Below are positions 32,799 through 44,046 of a DNA stretch of 64,000 nucleotides, in pieces (within the stretch, counting starts at the first letter, position 1; each line of letters opens with the position of its first letter). Source of the stretch: Acholoe squamosa (taxonomy: Eukaryota > Annelida > Polychaeta > Phyllodocida > Polynoidae). The position numbers and the translations under genes are program-made. Under the pieces are notes generated by a model that saw only the letters and a list, made by a program, of their open reading frames with translations, did no database searches and was not told where the DNA came from. The DNA lies in assembly GCA_949317995.1 (NCBI GenBank), contig OX439040.1:55090089-55154088 (forward strand), read 5' to 3'.

Positions 32799-35276
32799 TT
32801 AGAGTGATGGTTTGGGGGGTGGTGCCACCTGGCGGATAACGTTGAGCAGCTCGGTCGTGTTAACGTGATCTCCCCACTCCGATTCTCTGTGCTCAAGGAG
32901 CACTCCCTGCTCCCCTGCACCAATGACAAACACACCTGTGTGCAAAAGAAAAACAACACAAATAGCCTTAGTTACAACCACACCTGTGTTTTCCTTTATC
33001 ATCATTCTTATTCATTATTTGATATTTCAATATTATTGTTGTTTTTTCTTTCTTTTCATATTGTCACAAATGCACTTTCTGCTGACAGGAAAATGCAAAA
33101 TTATATTTATATGTAATCATCTAATATCCCCACTATTTCACATATATAATAAAAAATCAGCGACAGTTATGTAGAGTTTGTCCTCATCATTGTATGCAAT
33201 CAATTCTATTCAGAAACAATTCTAGCCCATCTTGTGTGTACATCCTGAAATTATAACTGAATGGACAGTACTCTAATGGAACTTGTTGTGGTCAAGGGTA
33301 TCCCAAAAGATAACAACGCAACAATTTGGAGTTCCAATCAATGACAGTAAATCAACAACCCTAGAAATGTAATTAGCTACACATATATACCGCCTAGCAG
33401 ACGACCTTCCCCTTCCATGTTCCCGGGAACCTTTTTGTCTGTTGCCCGCTTAATGTTCATCCATACAGATGGTCGCATGAACCCACTGAGGAACATCCAC
33501 CGCTCCCGAGGTCCATAGAACCGACGCTGTAAGAATATATAAAATACAACCATATAAAATTGATTATTCTGAAGTGACGATGAGAACTGTCCAGAGAGGT
33601 GATAATTAAAGCTACCTTGCTCATTTAAGCAGCTTCTCCTTATCGTATCTGCTTATTACCACCCCCCCCCCTCCCCGGAAGGAAATCATAGGAATGTATG
33701 CGGCATTACAAAAAAAAACATTATTAATATTTGATATTGGGAGATCACGAAGCACATTTCAGTAATTCATAAACATCACCCCACACAGAGCTTTCTATCA
33801 ATTTGACACAACTTAGAGGACTACAGAACATGTTACATATATTTTATACAATATGATAATGCAACATAGATCAAAATCCATTTAGGCCTCTTTTACAGCA
33901 ACAAACTAGTACATTGTCTTTGTCCATTATTATTGGGGACACCTACCGGGGTATTTAACAGGTTACTACTTTAATTTGAAATTGGGAATAGGTGTATTCT
34001 TTTTGACGTCGCCATGGTAACACGTAACATGGAAGCTAATGAGGCTACCTCAAGAATATCGCTTCAGAAATAGCCATCCACCAGATACAAACAAAAAAAT
34101 GTATTGGTGCAGCAAAGATGGTTATGTTAAGAATAGGGCCACAAAATATGTAGGGCCTACATTGCATAGATTTTGTATATATCATCCTTATAAAAGTAAT
34201 ACACGGTTGACCAAATTCGAGATAAGAACGTCTTTTTTATTATCATTTTCTACATCTACAATAACGTATTTTGATTATTTTCTTTTTTTATGATATATGA
34301 TTCCTTGTCAATTCAAATACTACATAATTGTTAAACACATAAGGATAGTATAAAGATGATAATTACAATGATGCCAAGATGAGAAAAGGAGGTGTTACAT
34401 AAACAAGTATATACAATGAAAGCAGTATAATATTCTGGTGCAGCTCAAATGAACGATTTTTAATTACCATGGACTCATTTTGAGTCTTGTCTGTGATATG
34501 TCATGGGCATGGGTCATACCCGAGGTAATCTGATATACAGTGAGCTTTCTATTTCTTCAAAAAGAACGAAATATACATAGTAGGTCTATACTGCACCCAA
34601 AGACTGCCAGTTCTTAGTGTGACCTATAGGTGTTAATTAACAAGGGATGTATGTATGATTTTTACACAGTGGATACCTACATTAGGATGATTGGCATAGT
34701 TAGCAAAGGCATAAGTCACATACATCTGTTTTTAATTACGGTCGTGCGTCATCGACAGTGTTTTACATAAACATATTACATCACTATGAGACCCCTCTGT
34801 TCAACTGCATGTTAAACTTTAAGTAATAAGAATTTTATTGACATTGACTGTTCTAGATACGTGTACCAGTACTAAAAACGTCGTTTTTTGCTACGCCAAA
34901 GTGGATTCTCGGGTGGCTGATTCTAAATTGCCATTCGTACCAATGCTTATAGGGCAATGCCCATGTTCCTTTGCATCACATTCCGTCATATTTCACTTGA
35001 GAATCGAAGGGAAAAGCGCAATTCAATGTCTAGATTTTGTTACCTGTTCATCCAAGAAGATGTCACCCTTGAAGAACGGCCGGAATTCGTCCACACCGTG
35101 CGTCTCGTGAACTACAGCATAAAGCCGGAAGTTCGCGGCGCTCAGGTGTGGTAGGAGGGAGGACAGCTCTGAAGCCTCCTGAAGGACATGACAAATGACA
35201 TTCAATAATCAGTTTAGTAACGATAACTCAAGAAACTGGAAACTGCTCTTCTGGTAGATTAACTCTGATTGATTTC

Positions 35277-35326
<50 letters not shown>

Positions 35327-38300
35327 TGAAGGACAATCTACCAGGGATACTTTTTATACATTAAGATTTGTATTTCCAACAATGTCATATGATGCACCTC
35401 TCCTGTATGCAGGGGTAGTGCTGGCCAGTGATTTCTTCAAAAACCTACTGGTCCGGGTGGCCAGAGCCTTTCCCCCTTTAATTTTGTGACTATAAAGACA
35501 ATTCAAAACTGCAATATTTTTATGGGATTTTTTGTGTACCAGGGATGTCAAGAAGGTCAACTTGTAGGTTCATATTGCCGGTAAAATGCCTATAATAGAG
35601 TAAGTAACTTTTTTATCATAAATCCCGGGCCAATAGCTTAAGCTGTGGGCCAATAGATTTCGGAGGCTATTGGCCCGGGTGGCCATTGGCTCAAAAAGTT
35701 AGTGTCTACCCCAGTGTATGGTAGAATATAGTCTCATGACTAACATTATGACAAAGGCATAAAAATAAAAAAGCAGAATTATTTTCTACAGATTTACATA
35801 TCTCTATGACATAGCTAACTGATATGGGTTTCGATTCTTTCATTCCATCTGGTTACTAATATTCTCAATTATAATATTATATAGAATAACTGAACTACTA
35901 ATCATGACAAATCACAACAAATACCGCAACGGTGTTAAAGCAGGGAGGTTATAACTGAACCCGGTTATCTTAATAAATACATTGTGAACCATATATAGAT
36001 CTGCCTTATAGATACACATATTGTGTTCCTTTAATATGTCTCAGACCACGCGTAGGTAGATAATGTTAACCTAGATACACAAACATCAGCCACCATTTTT
36101 TTGTAGACAAAAAAAGGTGGCTGATGTGTGTGCATCTAGGTTAACATTATGTACATAAGCATGGTCTGGGCCGATTTTTATTTTTTTGCAGTATTTTGTT
36201 ATCATTTATATAATAGTTTAGACACTGTACATTTTGAAGCTTGTTCCATAGATAATCATCAAAAGAAGTCTACGAATTCCTTAACTTGAATCAACAAAAT
36301 ACCGTAGCTATATATGCTGTAGACATGAACGTGCGACTTTGATTCAAGATATGATCATTTATGAATGATGAATAGACAACTACGTCTTATCTCTATTCTA
36401 TTGATAACCTATCTAAACAGAGATAGAGCTCAACTATCTGTCCATTAGTACAATACACTGTAATATCGACATTTAGACCTACACGGTATATCACTGGTCA
36501 AGTTGTGGCAGGCAGGATATATTAAGCATGAAAACACCATATAGGACTGTCCCTGATATAGGCTTATTCATGTTTGGTAAACTATTTCCTACACCGCATG
36601 TCATCTATCATATCAAGATTCATGATATTGGCTTTACTAGTACAAAAGTAACACCTCCATGTGCGCGTCCCGCATAAAACTGAGAAACCGATATTATATC
36701 TATATCTTTAAAGGGGGTGCGTAAGATAATACATTATAGGTCTCGGGTTATGGGTACATTTATTATATGCAGGTTAGCCAAAGTTGTCATATAAAATGTC
36801 ACAGGTGAAGGACTCAGTCCTAAGGAAGAGGCTTCAATGTCAAATGTCAATTGACAAGTGGTCAGTGATAGTATGGAGCTACTGATATATTTTGACTATT
36901 TACTAACAAATAGTGACTAAGTATTGATATATCATTTGGCTAATTGCTGACAAATAGTGACTAGGTACCAGGGCTTTTGACAGGATTTTTTGCAATGCGC
37001 CAATTGCACACTTTTTAGCAAATACAATGCGCCATTCTGTAAATGAATGGTCATTCTAGCCATTTAAATGCGACATTTAAGCATTAAATGCGTGTATTGC
37101 GCACTGCGCAGCCCTGTCAAAAGCCCTGAGGTACTGACATGTTTTGACTAAGAGCTGACAAATAGTGACTAATTACTGACATATTATGATTAATTGCTGA
37201 CAAAGAGTGAGTAGTTATTGACATATATTGACTAATTTCTGATAAATAGTGGGTAATTACTGACATATATTGACTAATTGCTGACAAAGTGAGTAATTAC
37301 TGACATATATTGACTAATTGCTGTTATATAGTGACTAAGTACTAACATATATTGACTAATTGCTGACAAATAGTGAGAAATTACTAACATATATTGACCA
37401 ATTGCTAGTGAGTAATTACTAACATTTATTCATTTAAATGCGAGTAAATACTGACATATATTGACTAATTGCTGATGAATTGAGTAAATACTGACATGTA
37501 TTGGCTAATTGCTGATATTAAGTCAATATATGTCAGTAATAATTACTCACTATTTGTCAGCAATCAGTCAATATATGCCAATACTTAGTCATTATGAAAC
37601 AACACTTAGTCCATATATGTCAGTTATTACCGTAATCTCCCACGTATAAGGTGCAGCCCGCGTATTAGGCGCACCTAGAGTTTTGGAAAATTCTCAAAAA
37701 AATGAAAAATTCATAACTTTGGTTCTACTGAATGAATTTTCAAAATTCAAAAACCTATGGGTAGCTTGGGCCACCTTGGGCCCTCCTGGGCCCCATTTTG
37801 TCCTATTTTGACCAAGCGGGCATGTAAGATATCAAAAGAAAGGTCTTGGTGTCCCCCTTGTGGATCCAATGAGAACTAAAACCCCCCGTATAAGACACGC
37901 CTTATACGCGGGAGATTATGGTTCTCACAACTTGTCAGATATTAGTCAATAGTGCGCAATTACTAACATATATTGACTAAATGCTGATAAAATGTAAGTA
38001 AATACTATCCAGTATTGGTAATTGCTGATATAGAGTGACTAAGTACTCACGTATATTGATTAATTGCTGACAAATTGAGTAAATACTGATATATATTGAC
38101 TAATTACTGACAAATAGTGAGTAACTACTAATATATATTAACTACCGTAAACTCCCGCGTATAAGACGCGTCCTCTACGCCAAACAAAATGCTGGGGAGT
38201 CTTATAGGATTTTTTCAAGTTGGGGGGGCGTCTTATACGAGGGGTAATTTTACTATAGAAATGTATTGAATTTACAAATATCAGCATTAAAATGTGCGTC

Positions 38301-40053
38301 TTATACGCGAAAATGCATGTGCTGAGTTTGGGGTGCGTCTTATACGCGCAGCGCGTCTTCTACGCGGGAGTTTACGGTAATTGCTGATAAATGGCAAGTA
38401 ATTGCTGACATACATTGACTAATATCTGACAGCATGTTGACTGGGCAGTGTACAGGCTATCATTACGCAGCTCTATGCGAGTTCTGAGTGGGGAGGGCGG
38501 GAGGGATTGATGCATGTTGACTGGACAGTGTACAGGCTATCATTAAGCAGCTCTAGGCGAGTTCTGAGTGGGGAGGGTGGGTTGGATTGGTGCATGTTGA
38601 CTGGACAGTGTACAGGCTATCATTACGCAGCTCTAGGCGAGTTCTGAGTGAAGAGGGCGGGTTGGATTGGTGCATGTTGACTGGACAGTGTACAGGCTAT
38701 CATTACGCAGCTCTAGGTGAGTTCTGAGTGAAGAGGGCGGGTTGGATTGGTGCATGTTGACTGGACAGTGTACAGGCTATCATTACGCAGCTCTAGGGGA
38801 GTTCTGAGTGGAGGGGGGGGGTTGGATTGGTGCATGTTGACTGGACAGTGTACAGGCTATCATTACACAGCTCTAGTCGAGTTCTGAGTGGGGAGGGCAA
38901 GTTGTATTGGTGCATGCGGACTGGACAGTGTACAAGCTGGGTAAACTGCCATAACTCGACCATCTATCAGCAGTTATTCAGTGCTATTCAGTACTATTTA
39001 GTGCTACAAGAGCAATGGTCGACTCAAGGGTAGTTGGACTGTCCGATTCCGTGTGCAATCGACCTTCCATGTGAATGCAATGGAAGAGGCCAGAGCCTCT
39101 TCCAATAAACAAAGTATTAATATGTACACGCAAGTTTGGTGCATCTGCAAAAGTCAATTCCCACAATAAATGTTGTACATCCTAATGTTGTATCATAATG
39201 AATTTGGGAAGATCTTAGAGTACATACTTACCTCCCTACACAAAGATCATCCAGGTCTGCGGACGGCCATGACAACGGCCCCCCTATCTCGCCATAGGTC
39301 AGACGCCTGCAAGAAAAGACACGTTCCAATCCCTAGATATAACAGTCATCTAATTTGCCATTCTTCTATATCATACTGTACTCTCGTTTCTGTTCACATG
39401 ATGGTATAATATTTGTGTTACTTGTATCAGAATATGTTCCCTTTCTAAGGGAGTGATCATTTTTTAACAACAGGAGGTGGGGGGGGGGGGCTGGTGGGTT
39501 TGAGTGGGAGGGTCAGAATATTTTCAACCCCTTGACCAGGGGGGGGTCAGAATTTTTTCAACCCCTCTGATGGGGGGGGTCAACATAATTTCACCTGTTT
39601 TCAGTGGAAAACCCTGCGCGTTACTATAGGTTAAAAGGGCACGTTCGCGCGTGATTTTCGCCCCTTACGGGGGGATCAAAAGGATTTTACGCCCTCGACA
39701 GGGGGGTCAAATCTTTTTCTGTGCATCCTCACGTAAACCCACCAGCCCCCCCCCTTGTTAAAAAATGATCACTCCCTAAGTCTTTATTTTATATTGGGAT
39801 TGTTCTTTTGCCAATGATAATCACGTACCCCATTGTGAAAAGTGGAAAATGTCCTTTGAAATTATACAGGCCATATAATAATGACACTCACTTTGAACTT
39901 GTCACCCGATGCAAGTTTCTGTAGGTTAGTGGCTGCTAGGTAGTTGAGAGTGGCCCTGTCGGCTGGTAGCCACAAGCGGGTGGGCAGGTTGGCGCCGATG
40001 GCCACAGCACCAACTAGACCCGCAATACCGGTCAGCCAGGCACCCAGCCCCAT
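32799..40053 (-). CDS. selenou: Selenoprotein U (PRXL2A/FAM213A family), five coding exons
   Basis: Exons: 40053-39892 (start codon choice), 39306-39232, 35178-35044, 33526-33391, 32935-32799 (TAA). All have GT/AG borders and matching phases, giving 214 residues. The protein follows human PRXL2A closely: MGLGAWLTGIAG N-terminus, DLWRDRGAVVMAVRRPG, CREEASELSSLLPHLSA, RLYAVVHETHGVDEFRPFFK, GDIFLDEQ, RRFYGPRE, NMEGEGRLLGGVFVIG and LLEHRESEWGD. PRXL2A is a thioredoxin-fold, peroxiredoxin-like redox protein. At 39247-39249 the codon is TGA where mammals have cysteine, giving a U-S-L-C redox motif. Sec-containing members of this family are called selenoprotein U. A hydrophobic N-terminal segment (GIAGLVGAVAIGA) is visible. 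The exon holding the proposed ATG has an upstream acceptor at 40074, so a further 5' exon exists and could add residues. Confidence 0.93.
35044..35178 (-). other. Selenoprotein U exon 3 (of the five coding exons)
   Basis: 45 codons, phase 0 at both ends, acceptor TTCAG and donor GTAACA. It carries the VPLYAVV-like strand (FRLYAVVHE) and the FKGDIFLDE motif typical of the family. Confidence 0.9.
35280..35325. repeat. (GA)n microsatellite
   Basis: About 45 bp of GA dinucleotides in the third intron (between coding exons 2 and 3). Confidence 0.9.
35406..35716. mobile_element. Dispersed repeat, GTAGACACTA / CCCGGGCCA family, copy 3
   Basis: It ends AAGTTAGTGTCTACCCC and contains GGCCCGGG and TGGGCCAATAG words matching the style of the copies at 14.6 and 25.0 kb. 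It is more diverged. Confidence 0.5.
36040..36170 (-). mobile_element. 130-bp intronic hairpin (long palindrome)
   Basis: Arms including TAATGTTAACCTAGAT and CATCAGCCACC pair almost perfectly across a roughly 20-nt T/A-rich loop. Weaker pairing extends out to CAGACCA/TGGTCTG. It lies in the selenoprotein U intron. It is probably a MITE; a small-RNA precursor is an alternative. Confidence 0.7.
37629..37922. mobile_element. TIR element, ACCGTAATCTCCCnCGTATAAG family, copy 1
   Basis: The inverted ends ACCGTAATCTCCCACGTATA and TATACGCGGGAGATTATGGT match 48,688-48,981 along the full length, including GTCTTGGTGTCCCCCTTGTG. Confidence 0.8.
38143..38379. mobile_element. TIR element, ACCGTAAACTCCCGCGTATAAG family, copy 2
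   Basis: The inverted ends TACCGTAAACTCCCGCG and CGCGGGAGTTTACGGTA enclose several repeated GCGTCTTATACGC words. It is a shorter relative of the 37.6-kb and 48.7-kb copies. Confidence 0.8.
38430..38945. repeat. 80-bp satellite, about 6.5 units
   Basis: TGCATGTTGACTGGACAGTG recurs exactly every 80 bp (38511, 38591, 38671, 38751, 38831, then 38911 with changes). Units are nearly identical, so the array is young or homogenised. Confidence 0.95.
39247..39249 (-). other. In-frame TGA, proposed selenocysteine codon
   Basis: The exon reads ...AGA CCT GGA TGA TCT TTG TGT AGG GAG, translating RRPG-U-SLCRE. The mammalian cysteine form is RRPGCFLCRE. Coding similarity continues on both sides and into the next exon. 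Confidence 0.9.
39446..39780. mobile_element. Complete MITE, TAAGGGAGTGATCATTTTTTAAC family
   Basis: The inverted ends AAGGGAGTGATCATTTTTTAA and TTAAAAAATGATCACTCCCT enclose C/G homopolymers. It sits in the selenoprotein U intron between the first two coding exons shown. Confidence 0.85.
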
Positions 40054-40355
40054 GTCAAATATGGGCAGATCCACTGAAATGAAAATGAATATAAAAAGAA
40101 ACATGAAAAGGGACAGAAAAATGGTGTTGAAAGTTACTGAAATTTGAGTGACGTATATCATTAATCAATATTCACGAGTAGCTTAAGATACTATCCAGAT
40201 TTCGTCCAATGTGAGCAGCTCGCATTTATAGCACTATAGGCCTAGTTGGGGTCATCCATAAATGACGTCATGAAAAATTTGACCATTTTTGACCCCACCC
40301 CCCACCCCTCTCGTCATGTTTTTTTTTGCCAATTTTGCAATGCTTAACCCATTGA

Positions 40356-40448
40356 GGCCTAGCATCGACTATAGTCGACACCATGGTAAGCCTAGCATCG
40401 ACTATAGTCGACACCATGGCAGGCCTAGCGTCGACTATAGTCGATGCC
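40356..40448. repeat. 33-bp tandem repeat (3 units), each with a 14-bp palindrome
   Basis: CCTAGCATCGACTATAGTCG recurs at 40358 and 40391 and, with one change, at 40424. Every unit contains the self-complementary TCGACTATAGTCGA followed by ACACCATGG or a variant. Confidence 0.9.
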
Positions 40449-40598
40449 AGTTATATAGGATTAGTATAGGAATTGAAAATAGGCTCGTCCTCTAGAAACT
40501 ATACTTTTTTCAGAGGCCGTCCCCATGGCCAGGGCAACAATTTTTGGCCTGCCCTTAAAGGGTTAAGGTATATGGAAAATTAATTCCGTCATGTTGGC

Positions 40599-42880
40599 AA
40601 GAAGCTTATACTATAGGAGAGGTCACTGAGAGCATAGTCTATGGGTAGAGTGTGACAGGCCACCCCCCTCTACCCCCTATGAAACTAGGTGCCCCTGTGT
40701 CTTCATTGTTGATTTCTGTAGAGGATTAGGTGGTTTATGGAGCTGTGGTATTCCTTTATCAGGGTGATACTAAAGGGGAAGAAGATACCACCTGGACCAG
40801 AAAATCCTGATGAATCCAAATTTTTTATCATGATTCTCAGAAATTGACTAAAAGTACCCGAAAATGAGGTTTGATGAAGAAAATATTTAAAAGATGTACA
40901 AAAATAATATTCAAAATAATGAGAAGTCTTTATAGACACACGTAAACCAGAGTTAGTACCTCAATGCACATTTCCAAATGTCTGCCTATCTCCCAATTTG
41001 ACAAGTATTCTAACTGTGCATTACTCTGCCTATCTCACATACTGCCTATCCCTTAGTCTACCTATCACTCATACTGCCTATCTCTTAAATCTAAAGCATC
41101 TTGAAGTAAGGCTATCTCCCAAAAGACCTAGATACTAAAGCTTACTCCTTACTTTAGCTAATCTTCTCTGGTCCAAGTTTCCCATAGTATACCTATCCTC
41201 AGTCTTCCTATCATTCATTTTACCTATCCCTCATGTGACTATCCCTAAGACCACCATGTTTAAACTGTATTGTTCATCTGTTTATTTAGGCCCTAATGGT
41301 TAACAGTTACATTGCTTATCATGTCTATCATTTTGATCCTACCTATCCTTAACAATGCCTATCATAAAGCCTACCTATCCTTCATTATACCTATCCCCCA
41401 ACTCTGCATATCCCTCATATTTGACTTGCCCATCTGTCGCTACCACCCATGTTTTCTTGTTTTACATTTGCTCATCTTACAAGGTACTCTCTGTGCCTAT
41501 CCCTCAAACTAGATATTGCACATGCTACCTATCCCCCTTGCTACCAATCCTTTTGAATACCTGTCCCTCATGCTCTCCATATGGTTTTCTTACCATGTCA
41601 GCTCAGTCAATCTAACTCGCTCTCTCTATACATATCTCAGCTTGTGTTCAATTTCTTCCACCTGTCTCCAGGTCTATGCCTTGTGAAATATACCTATCCC
41701 CCATTATGCCTATTCTCCATTCATATCATTATATAGGTAAACTGAAAGATATGCAGCATGAATGATAGGTAGATGTGTGAATAAGGTGGACTGTAACCAG
41801 TATGTTAAGTGATAGGGTGACTAAGAAATGGTCATCATAATGAAGGTTGGTTGTGACATAGGTAGGTAAGAGAGGTGAGATGGGTCAGAGAGCTGTATAG
41901 AGTGCATGGGGGATAGGTAAGGATGGGTAGCAAGAGGGATAGGCAGTATGAGCAATTAGCAATTTAAGGAATAGGCACAGAGTACCTTGTACGATGAGCA
42001 AACGTAAAAAAAAAGACAACAAAAAAAACATGCATCCTAGGGACAGATGTGCAAGTCAAATATGCGGGATGTGCAGAGTTGGGGGATAGGCACAATGAGG
42101 GATAGGTAGGCTACATGATAGGCATTATCAGGGATAGGTAAAATTGAAATAGTAGACATGGTAAGGAATGTACTGTTAAACAATAAAGGCTTATATAGCA
42201 GACAAACAGCGCAGATTAAACATGATGGTCTGAGGGATAGTCACCATGAGGGATAGGTAAAATGAATGATAGGCAGATTGAGGATAGGTAGACTAAAGGA
42301 AAGAAGGAACAAATGAGATAAGGTGAGGGATAAGCATTATAAGTTAGGCCTTTTAAGAGATAACCAGATTGAACTGTCAATGTTTCAGATTGAAGAGATA
42401 GGCAGGATGAGTGATAGGTACACAATTGATATGCTGTATGTGGGATAGGCAGAATAATGCACAAGCCCAGAACTTGCCTGACTGAGAGATAGGCAGACAT
42501 TTGGGTATGTGGATTAAGGTATTAACTCTGATTTATGTGTTCTATATTTAAAGATTTGCAATCATTTTCAATATAACTTTTGTACATTTTTAAAAGTATT
42601 TCCCTCATCAAACATCATTTTCGGGTACTTTTGGTCAAATTTTGATAAGAAAGACCACCAACATTTTTGGATTCAGCAGGATTTTTTGGCTTAGATGGTC
42701 TCTTCATTTCATTTAGTATCCCTTTCAGGAAGATACATGATAGCTCCATAAACCCCCTTATCCTATATAGGGCCCAATACTGAACACACAAGGTCACCTA
42801 GTTTCATGGGGGGGTAGAGGGGGGTTGGCCCTCACTATAGGACTGTATGGACTGACCTATCCTATACTGTACAATCATTG
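40599..42880 (+). mobile_element. Foldback transposon, copy A (2,282 bp)
   Basis: The left and right halves are long imperfect inverted repeats of each other over about 1.1 kb (for example ACTTTTGGTCAAATTT-type, TTATGGAGCT, and CCCCCTCTACCCCC blocks in mirrored order). The inner arms are made of short direct repeats of the CTACCTATCCCTCA type. The 8-bp flanks ATGTTGGC and ATGTTGGG are a near-perfect target duplication. No transposase frame was seen; small frames come from the repeats. Confidence 0.85.
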
Positions 42881-43397
42881 ATGTTGGGGCAGAGCCCCCC
42901 CCCCTCCAGCATGACGTCATTTGTGGATGGCTCCAGTGTTGTCAAAATAAGCGCAGTTCAGATACTTTCAGCAGCCTATTCACTGTGAGCAATTAAGACA
43001 CATGTACATGTACTTATTTAACCAATGGTGGAAAAGAATTTCAAAAAGGAGGGGGCGCGTCCGTATATTTGGCGAAATTTAAGGCCTAGATTAGGCAAAC
43101 AAACTCTGAAGGCCCGGGAAGGGGGTCGCCCCCGTCTAAATCCGCCACTGACAGCTCCACTTTGTTTAATATGGATAATATATATAGGCACCACAACTCT
43201 CAGTTAGCAGTTACAAACTTCAATCAGGGAGTATGACGCGATGAACGCAAGACTTGAAGTTGGGGGGGGGGGTGTGAATGTTGGATGGAAGAGGATGGAA
43301 GCTAGGGATGTACATCCTAGAGGAGAGGTTGTGGTAGTATCGTAGTGGCCTGTATACACACCAGGTCTCCGAATAGAGGGTGTGGATGGGGGGTCCC

Positions 43398-43615
43398 CCA
43401 TGTCACATGTCAATTTTAAGAAATGGTTATGTCACATGTCACTTAAATCCCCATGTCACATGTCACCTCTAAGAACCTCTCATGTCACATGTCGATTTTA
43501 AGAAATGGTTATGTCACATGTCACTTAAATTCCCATGTCCCATGTCACCTCTAAGAACCTCTCATGTCACATGTCAATTTTAAGAAATTGCCATGTCACC
43601 ATGTCAAATTTAGTG
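43398..43615. repeat. 82-bp tandem repeat, about 2.6 units
   Basis: TGTCACATGTCAATTTTAAG or a one-base variant occurs at 43401, 43483 and 43565. TGTCACATGTCA sub-repeats occur within units; similar words occur at 25,450-25,570. Confidence 0.85.
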
Positions 43616-43639
43616 GTCCACACCCATCGAATAAGCACC

Positions 43640-43830
43640 GATGGTTTAAGGGTATTAGCTGGAAGCGGGTCTGGAGCTGGTTTCTGGTGACATGCACTGA
43701 TAAAAACTGATAACATGGGACCAGCATGTCCCTGGAAGTGGGTGTTACCCAGGGACAAGGTACCCATCATAGTAAGTCTTATCAGTGGGGTTTACCTCAA
43801 CCAACAAAATTCAAAATGGTGGATCCGCAG
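43640..43830 (-). repeat. Dispersed repeat, GGGACCAGCATGTCCCTGG family, copy 1
   Basis: It shares GGGACCAGCATGTCCCTGGA, GGGACAAGGTACCCATCAT and TCTTATCAGTGGG with 48,035-48,225. Boundaries are approximate. Confidence 0.7.
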
Positions 43831-44046
43831 GACGTCAATACTAAGCCCTATTGAAATTAATCAAACACCCCATGTCGTGTATTAGCGCTGGGCCTCCTTG
43901 ATTGAAGTTTGTAAGCGCCCAAACTGCTGAGAGCGATATATGCGACTTGAAGACAAGGGAATCGTTGTAATGGCTTACCGGCTTAAATTGGAATTATTCT
44001 TTATGGAGGCTAGGATTAAACATTTTGTTAACGACAGCGACACATC

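Larger units (their letters stand above)
36890..38430 (-). repeat. About 41-bp minisatellite in the selenoprotein U intron, interrupted by two TIR elements
   Basis: Degenerate units of TGACTAATTGCTGACAAATAG followed by TGAGTAATTACTGACATATA recur about every 41 bp. Two elements with CGTAAnCTCCCGCGTATAAG ends (37,629-37,922 and 38,143-38,379) split the array. Confidence 0.85.
40248..42934. mobile_element. TIR element (GGGGTCATCCATAAATGACGTCATG ends) carrying a foldback insertion
   Basis: The left end GGGGTCATCCATAAATGACG and the right end CGTCATTTGTGGATGGCTCC are inverted, with ATGACGTCAT palindromes at both. Foldback copy A (40,599-42,880) is inserted inside. Without it the outer element is about 400 bp. 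Confidence 0.7.
42935..44046. other. Spacer with an 82-bp tandem array and dispersed repeats
   Basis: It holds a partial element around 43,030-43,150, the 82-bp array and a dispersed repeat copy. No gene is supported. Confidence 0.6.
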
